Shown: in pieces, positions 6,160 to 9,760 of the stretch
How the letters are laid out: the number at the start of each line of letters is the position of its first letter
Numbering within the stretch: position 1 is the first letter of the stretch
Assembly: GCA_040007355.1 (NCBI GenBank)
Contig: JBDTVE010000259.1
Coordinates: 1-9,760, forward strand
Reading direction: 5' to 3'
From: JACMLD01 sp040007355
GTDB lineage: Bacteria > Bacteroidota > Bacteroidia > Chitinophagales > Chitinophagaceae
Length of the DNA: 9,760 nucleotides
Translations under genes and position numbers: made by a program
Notes under the pieces: generated by a model
What the model saw: only the letters and a program-made list of their open reading frames with translations
What the model was told of the DNA's origin: nothing
Database searches by the model: none

Positions 6160-7299
6160 ATGAGTGATTACTTTAACCTGACCGATTTTTTAGCCCCGGT
6201 TAACCTTGCCGAGCTTTCCGACGACCAGCTTTACCAGGATGGACAGATTGGAAAATCCATTGCCGTGTATGAAAACGAATTCCCTGAAATTGCTGACGCA
6301 GATATTATACTGCTGGGCTGCCATGAGCAAAGAGGCAGCGGGAAAAATAATTACCAAAACCTGGCCTCCGCAGATGCAGTAAGACGCCAGCTCTACCAGC
6401 TTTATTACTGGCATACCGATTTAAAACTGGCCGATATCGGCAATATAAAAACCGGCGCATCGCTGCAAGACAGCTACGCCGCTGTAAAAACAGTCGTCAG
6501 CGAATTGTTAAACGAAAAGAAAACAATTATTTTAATAGGTGGCTCGCATGATCTTACCTTGCCCCAGTACCAGGCCTATTGCCAGAACAAACAAATTGTA
6601 GAAGTTAGTTGTGTAGACGCATTGATTGACCTCAACATCAGCTCTTCTTTACGAAGCGATAATTTTCTGATGGAACTACTCACCAGCGAACCTAATTTTG
6701 TGCGGCATTACAACCATATCGGTTTCCAGAGTTTTTATGTACACCCCAATATGCTGGAAACAATGGACAAGCTCCGGTTCGACTGTTACCGCGTGGGGAA
6801 TGTAAAAGAAAGTATGGAAGAAATGGAACCGGTGATACGCAATTGCCAGTTGCTTAGCTTTGACATCTCCGCTATCGCACATGCCTATGCGCCCAGTAAT
6901 GCCGTTTCACCCAACGGTTTCAATGGTGAAGAAAGCTGCCTGCTGATGCGGTATGCCGGTCTTAGCCCCAATACCACCAGCATTGGCATCTATGGTTTTG
7001 ACCCCGCTAAAGATACAGACGGGTTAACGGCCAAACAGATCAGCCACATGATATGGTATTTGCTGGATGGCCGCAGCCGCGGGCGCCGCGAAGCCAGCCT
7101 GGAAGAAAAAGAATCGTTTAATGAATACCATATGGCGTTTGCTGAAGTACAAACCGTTTTCCTCCAAAGTAAAAAAACAGGACGCTGGTGGATGCAACTG
7201 CCGGACAACAAGTTTATAGCCTGTTCCTATAAAGACTACCTGCTGGCCAGCAGTAACGAAATACCCGAACGCTGGCTAAGGGCGCAGGAGAGAAGCTGA
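6160..7299 (+). CDS. Arginase/ureohydrolase-fold protein ('formimidoylglutamase'), degenerate metal site
   Basis: The 379-residue product belongs to the ureohydrolase (arginase/agmatinase/HutG) fold, in the Bacteroidota-specific branch usually auto-annotated as formimidoylglutamase. Conserved signposts are IILIGGSHDLTL (123-134), VSCVDALIDLN (149-159), LLSFDISAIAHAYAP (231-245) and SPNGFNGEESCLLMRYAGLS (250-269). Classical arginases bind two Mn ions with one His, an Asp-X-His-X-Asp set and an Asp-X-Asp pair. Here His130, Asp153, Asp157 and Asp235 are kept, but the middle His is Leu155 and the last Asp is Ser237. Catalysis of the classical type is therefore doubtful, and a histidine-degradation role is not supported: no hut genes are nearby. 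The C-terminal RWWMQLP segment (342-348) looks typical of this branch. The start at ATG 6160 is preferred; a GTG at 6100 directly after the previous stop would add 20 unrelated residues. Confidence 0.85.
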   Translation: MSDYFNLTDFLAPVNLAELSDDQLYQDGQIGKSIAVYENEFPEIADADIILLGCHEQRGSGKNNYQNLASADAVRRQLYQLYYWHTDLKLADIGNIKTGASLQDSYAAVKTVVSELLNEKKTIILIGGSHDLTLPQYQAYCQNKQIVEVSCVDALIDLNISSSLRSDNFLMELLTSEPNFVRHYNHIGFQSFYVHPNMLETMDKLRFDCYRVGNVKESMEEMEPVIRNCQLLSFDISAIAHAYAPSNAVSPNGFNGEESCLLMRYAGLSPNTTSIGIYGFDPAKDTDGLTAKQISHMIWYLLDGRSRGRREASLEEKESFNEYHMAFAEVQTVFLQSKKTGRWWMQLPDNKFIACSYKDYLLASSNEIPERWLRAQERS

Positions 7300-7340
7300 T
7301 ACACCGCCCATTCATTCTTCATTGCCAAACAGGATATACA

Positions 7341-8729
7341 ATGCTCCCCGCTCATCCACTCAAGATTTATGCGTGTGCCGCCAGGCAAAAAAGCTACCAC
7401 ACCGCCCTTGCTTTTGCCGGCCTGCTCCTGCTTTCTTCCTGCTCCCTCCAAAAGAAAATAGACCGGGCTGCCAACGCCCGGTTGCTGCAAACACCTGCAC
7501 TGCGCCAGGCACATACGGGCATCAGCATTTACGAACCGGCCACCGGGCGGTACTGGTACAATTACCAGGGTGATAAATTTTTTACGCCCGCCTCCAATAC
7601 CAAGATATTCAGTTGTTATGCTGGTATGAAATACCTGGGTGATAGTATAACCGGTCTTGCTTATGCCCGGTACAACGGCAACCTCTTCATACAACCTACC
7701 GGCGACCCCAGCCTGCTGCATCCCGATTATAAAACCCAACCGGTCATTTCCTTTTTGCAGCAAGCCCCGAAAAACATCTATATCCTGGACAACAACTGGC
7801 AGGAAAACGCCTGGGGCCCAGGCTGGTCTTGGGACGACTACAACAGCGATTATATGGCGGAACGAAGCCCCTTGCCCGTGTATGGCAATACCATCAGGTT
7901 TGTACAAACGCAGACCGCCGGCAATACAGACGGTGTCTATAACAAACCGCAAACTGCCATTTATACCCTGCCCGATATCAACTGGAAACTGAACTTTAAC
8001 CCCGATACGGCCAGCAGCCGTTTCTATGTGCAAAGAGATCTTGCTAATAATAAATTTCTGATAACGCAGGGAAAAGAAAAATATCGGGAAGCCAGCGTGC
8101 CTTTTGTAACCAACGGTCTCGGATCTGCGCTGGAATTGTTGAAAGACACCATCGGCAAAGAGATTAAACCCGTACCCGGCTGGCCGGTTGCTGCGCCGCT
8201 TTTGCATTATATAAAAACACAGCCGGCCGACTCGCTTTTTACTCCCATGATGCACCGCAGCGATAATTTTTTTGCAGAGCAGACTTTGCTGATGGTGAGT
8301 AACCGCTTATTGGGTACTATGAACGATGAGCGTATTATTGATACACTGCTAAAAACAGATTTCAGCGGTCTGCCGCAAAAACCATCCTGGGCAGACGGTA
8401 GCGGACTAAGCCGGTTTAATTTATTTACCCCGCAGGATTTTGTATGGATACTGGATAGAATAAAAAATGAATTTCCCTGGCAACGCATCAGCACCATATT
8501 TGCCACCGGCAATACTGGCACCCTTACAAATTACTACGCCAGCGACAGTAGTTTTATCTATGCAAAAACGGGCTCGCTTTCGGGTGTTATTGCCCTCAGC
8601 GGTTACCTTATCACCAAAAAAAATAAAACCCTTATTTTTTCGATATTGGTCAATAACCATCATGCCAGCGGGAGAAATGTACGGCGTGCAGTAGAACAAT
8701 TCATCCAGTACATACGAGATAACTATTGA
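7341..8729 (+). CDS. dacB: PBP4-type D-alanyl-D-alanine carboxypeptidase/endopeptidase, lipoprotein
   Basis: This is a peptidase S13 family enzyme that trims or cleaves D-Ala-containing peptidoglycan stems in the periplasm. The 462-residue length is close to E. coli PBP4 (477). All three penicillin-binding active-site motifs are present: Ser85-Asn-Thr-Lys88 (TPASNTKIF), Ser307-Asp-Asn309 (HRSDNFFAE) and Lys409-Thr-Gly411 (AKTGSLSG). The S13 hallmark DGSGLSRFNLFTP lies at 352-364. The N-terminus has a basic n-region, a hydrophobic core (FAGLLLL) and LSSC ending at Cys34, a good lipobox, so the protein is probably a lipid-anchored membrane protein rather than freely periplasmic. The start at 7341 is the only nearby ATG. 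It lies 41 bases after the arginase-like gene with no terminator between, so co-transcription is likely. Confidence 0.93.
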   Translation: MLPAHPLKIYACAARQKSYHTALAFAGLLLLSSCSLQKKIDRAANARLLQTPALRQAHTGISIYEPATGRYWYNYQGDKFFTPASNTKIFSCYAGMKYLGDSITGLAYARYNGNLFIQPTGDPSLLHPDYKTQPVISFLQQAPKNIYILDNNWQENAWGPGWSWDDYNSDYMAERSPLPVYGNTIRFVQTQTAGNTDGVYNKPQTAIYTLPDINWKLNFNPDTASSRFYVQRDLANNKFLITQGKEKYREASVPFVTNGLGSALELLKDTIGKEIKPVPGWPVAAPLLHYIKTQPADSLFTPMMHRSDNFFAEQTLLMVSNRLLGTMNDERIIDTLLKTDFSGLPQKPSWADGSGLSRFNLFTPQDFVWILDRIKNEFPWQRISTIFATGNTGTLTNYYASDSSFIYAKTGSLSGVIALSGYLITKKNKTLIFSILVNNHHASGRNVRRAVEQFIQYIRDNY

Positions 8730-8757
8730 GCCCTGATGCAGGATGCTGCGGCCACAA

Positions 8758-8776
8758 GCGGAGCATTATGCTTCGC
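8758..8776 (+). other. Stable hairpin downstream of dacB
   Basis: GCGGAGCA, loop TTA, TGCTTCGC pairs over 8 bp with one G-U. It starts 28 bases after the dacB stop. No T-tract follows, so it may be an mRNA 3'-end stabiliser or a rho-dependent end rather than an intrinsic terminator. A smaller GCAG/CTGC hairpin precedes it. Confidence 0.4.
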
Positions 8777-8839
8777 CCGATTTGAACAGTATGTGTTTCA
8801 GTGGGGTTTGACAAGAAGGACCTAAACAAGCCAACGTAC

Positions 8840-8904
8840 ATTTTAGCACATTTACAAGGCACGCAAACCTTGACATAAAGCCAAGCTTGCAAAAGGGCTA
8901 AAAT
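8840..8904. repeat. Nested inverted-repeat element
   Basis: Outer arms ATTTTAGC (8840-8847) and GCTAAAAT (8897-8904) are perfect 8-bp complements. Inside, GCAA (8863-8866) and CTTG (8869-8872) pair with CAAG (8882-8885) and TTGC (8887-8890), giving an interrupted inner stem. CAAGG (8855-8859) and CCTTG (8868-8872) offer an alternative hairpin. A 65-base imperfect hairpin with bulges and an asymmetric interior results. Its identity is unknown: it could be a mobile-element end, a recombination site or a regulatory structure for the methylase. Confidence 0.45.
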
Positions 8905-8963
8905 TTTGCCATCCAACAGCAACCATCGATAGTAATAAACGCTTTAAACGGCAATAGTTTTAC

Positions 8964-8971
8964 TAAATTTG
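8964..8971 (+). promoter_or_regulatory. TAnnTTTG -7 element before the methyltransferase
   Basis: TAAATTTG is an exact match to the Bacteroidota -7 consensus. The upstream -33 region has only TTTA (8943-8946) at 17 bases. The box ends five bases before ATG 8977, so if it is used the transcript would be leaderless or nearly so. Confidence 0.4.
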
Positions 8972-8976
8972 TTGGT

Positions 8977-9760
8977 ATGACAGCAGTGATAGTTATAAAA
9001 CCACTCACAAATGAGTTACCCAGCCACTTTGCCGACAGGGTTGGACAACTTTATGCTAAAACTGTTACGACCCAACACAAAAAAGACAATGGACAGTTTT
9101 TCACTCCTACAGAAATTGCTTACTTCATGGCAGGACTTACCAAGCAAACAAAAGACAAATTCAAAATACTTGACCCAGGTTGTGGTGCGGCAATTCTTTC
9201 AAGTTCACTCATTGAGACACTTGTAAAACAAAATGACAACTTAAAAGAAATCGAACTTGTTGTTTACGAGACTGACCAAGATATTCTTCCATACACACAA
9301 ACGACACTTGACTATTTGGGCAAATGGCTAAAGCAATATAAAATCAAATTTAAAGCAACGCTTGACACAAATGATTTTGTACTTGAAAACAAAGACTGTT
9401 TTCAAGTATCTGCGACACTTTTTTCTGAACCCCAAAATGCCATTTACGATATTGTAATTTCAAATCCTCCATATTTTAAAATACCAAAGGAAGATAAACG
9501 GGCAACAGTTGCCAAGTCAATCGTTTGGGGGCAACCAAACATTTATTCAATCTTTATGATGGTTGCAACGAAACTTTTAAAAGAAGGTGGAGAACTCATA
9601 TTTATTACACCGAGAAGTTTTACATCAGGTAATTATTTCAGATCTTTCCGTGAAGCCTTCTTTCAGGAAATTGAAATTGAACATATCCATTTGTTTGGGT
9701 CAAGGACAGACACATTTGACCGTGATAGTGTTTTACAAGAAACATTAATATTAAAAGGTA
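8977..9760 (+). CDS. N6-adenine DNA methyltransferase (Eco57I-like), 3' end outside window
   Basis: The frame stays open from ATG 8977 to the window end (261 residues seen). It is a class I SAM-dependent adenine methylase with gamma-type motif order: motif X-like GQFFTP (39-44), SAM-binding motif I LDPGCGAAILSSSL (65-78), motif II acidic VYETD (96-100, Glu98), and catalytic motif IV NPPY (163-166) within DIVISNPPYFKIP. A later strand reads GGELIFITPRSF (204-215). It most resembles methylases of type II restriction-modification systems (Eco57I_M domain; also seen beside BsuBI/PstI-type nucleases), so a restriction enzyme may follow, but that lies outside the window. The gene is clearly more AT-rich than its neighbours: two 60-base lines I counted have 18 and 20 G+C, against 29 and 34 in two lines of upstream genes. 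No upstream start codon exists before the in-frame TAA at 8899. Confidence 0.9.
   Translation, partial: MTAVIVIKPLTNELPSHFADRVGQLYAKTVTTQHKKDNGQFFTPTEIAYFMAGLTKQTKDKFKILDPGCGAAILSSSLIETLVKQNDNLKEIELVVYETDQDILPYTQTTLDYLGKWLKQYKIKFKATLDTNDFVLENKDCFQVSATLFSEPQNAIYDIVISNPPYFKIPKEDKRATVAKSIVWGQPNIYSIFMMVATKLLKEGGELIFITPRSFTSGNYFRSFREAFFQEIEIEHIHLFGSRTDTFDRDSVLQETLILKG

Larger units (their letters stand above)
8730..8976 (+). other. Non-coding junction between core genes and an AT-rich methylase gene
   Basis: No convincing gene is present on either strand. The stretch holds a GC-rich hairpin close to the dacB stop, a nested inverted-repeat element at 8840-8904, and a promoter-like -7 box just before the methyltransferase. 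Base composition drops markedly across it. It is the probable boundary of an acquired segment. Confidence 0.5.

Noticed and set aside
7236..8255. Long minus-strand open frame (339 codons) opposite dacB
   Set aside because: It lies antisense to a gene with all three penicillin-binding motifs. The translation has no recognisable motif, and long antisense frames are common in GC-richer coding sequence.
8840..8904. CRISPR-like repeat
   Set aside because: There is one inverted element, no regularly spaced direct repeats and no cas gene.
8831..8975. Integron attC site formed by CCAAC (8831) and GTTGG (8971)
   Set aside because: The arms are only 5 bases, the 145-base span is longer than usual for attC, and no integrase or cassette array is visible. 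The inner element is reported separately without that label.

Overview
The window looks like the chromosome of a member of the Bacteroidota, most likely a Chitinophagaceae-type organism. Three things suggest this: the gene order rplM-rpsI-rpsB-tsf in one cluster, several Bacteroidota-type protein families (a PorT-like outer-membrane barrel, a DUF6089-like barrel, a degenerate 'formimidoylglutamase'/arginase-fold protein), and promoter elements of the Bacteroidota TAnnTTTG type rather than sigma-70 -10 boxes. The taxonomic call is inference from protein flavour, not from a search.

Layout. Positions 1-381 (+) hold the 3' part of an outer-membrane beta-barrel gene broken by a frameshift and probably by further lesions near its end. 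Positions 462-3470 (-) are a ribosomal/translation operon transcribed right to left: promoter about 3439-3470, rplM (L13), rpsI (S9), rpsB (S2, with an unusual Gly/Arg-rich C-terminal tail), tsf (EF-Ts), and a clear intrinsic terminator at 462-488. Candidate structured leaders sit before rplM and rpsB, and a perfect hairpin sits between rpsB and tsf. From 3736 onward everything is on the + strand: an HD-superfamily hydrolase, nth (endonuclease III), a DUF6089-like outer-membrane barrel, an arginase-fold protein lacking two of the six metal ligands, and a lipoprotein-type PBP4/DacB D-Ala-D-Ala carboxypeptidase.

At the right end the character changes. A 250-base non-coding stretch (8730-8976) carries a GC-rich hairpin and a nested inverted-repeat element. 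A clearly more AT-rich gene then follows: an Eco57I-type N6-adenine DNA methyltransferase, cut off by the window end. This looks like the left edge of an acquired restriction-modification or defence module, and its partner gene would lie beyond the window. It is the best lead in the window for something accessory. The rest is mostly core housekeeping.

How the genes relate: the ribosomal operon makes four translation components under one promoter. The + strand genes cover base-excision repair (nth), envelope structure (the DUF6089-like barrel) and peptidoglycan trimming (DacB), with two less understood proteins (the HD hydrolase and the arginase-like protein). No tRNA, rRNA, CRISPR array, transposase or integrase is visible.
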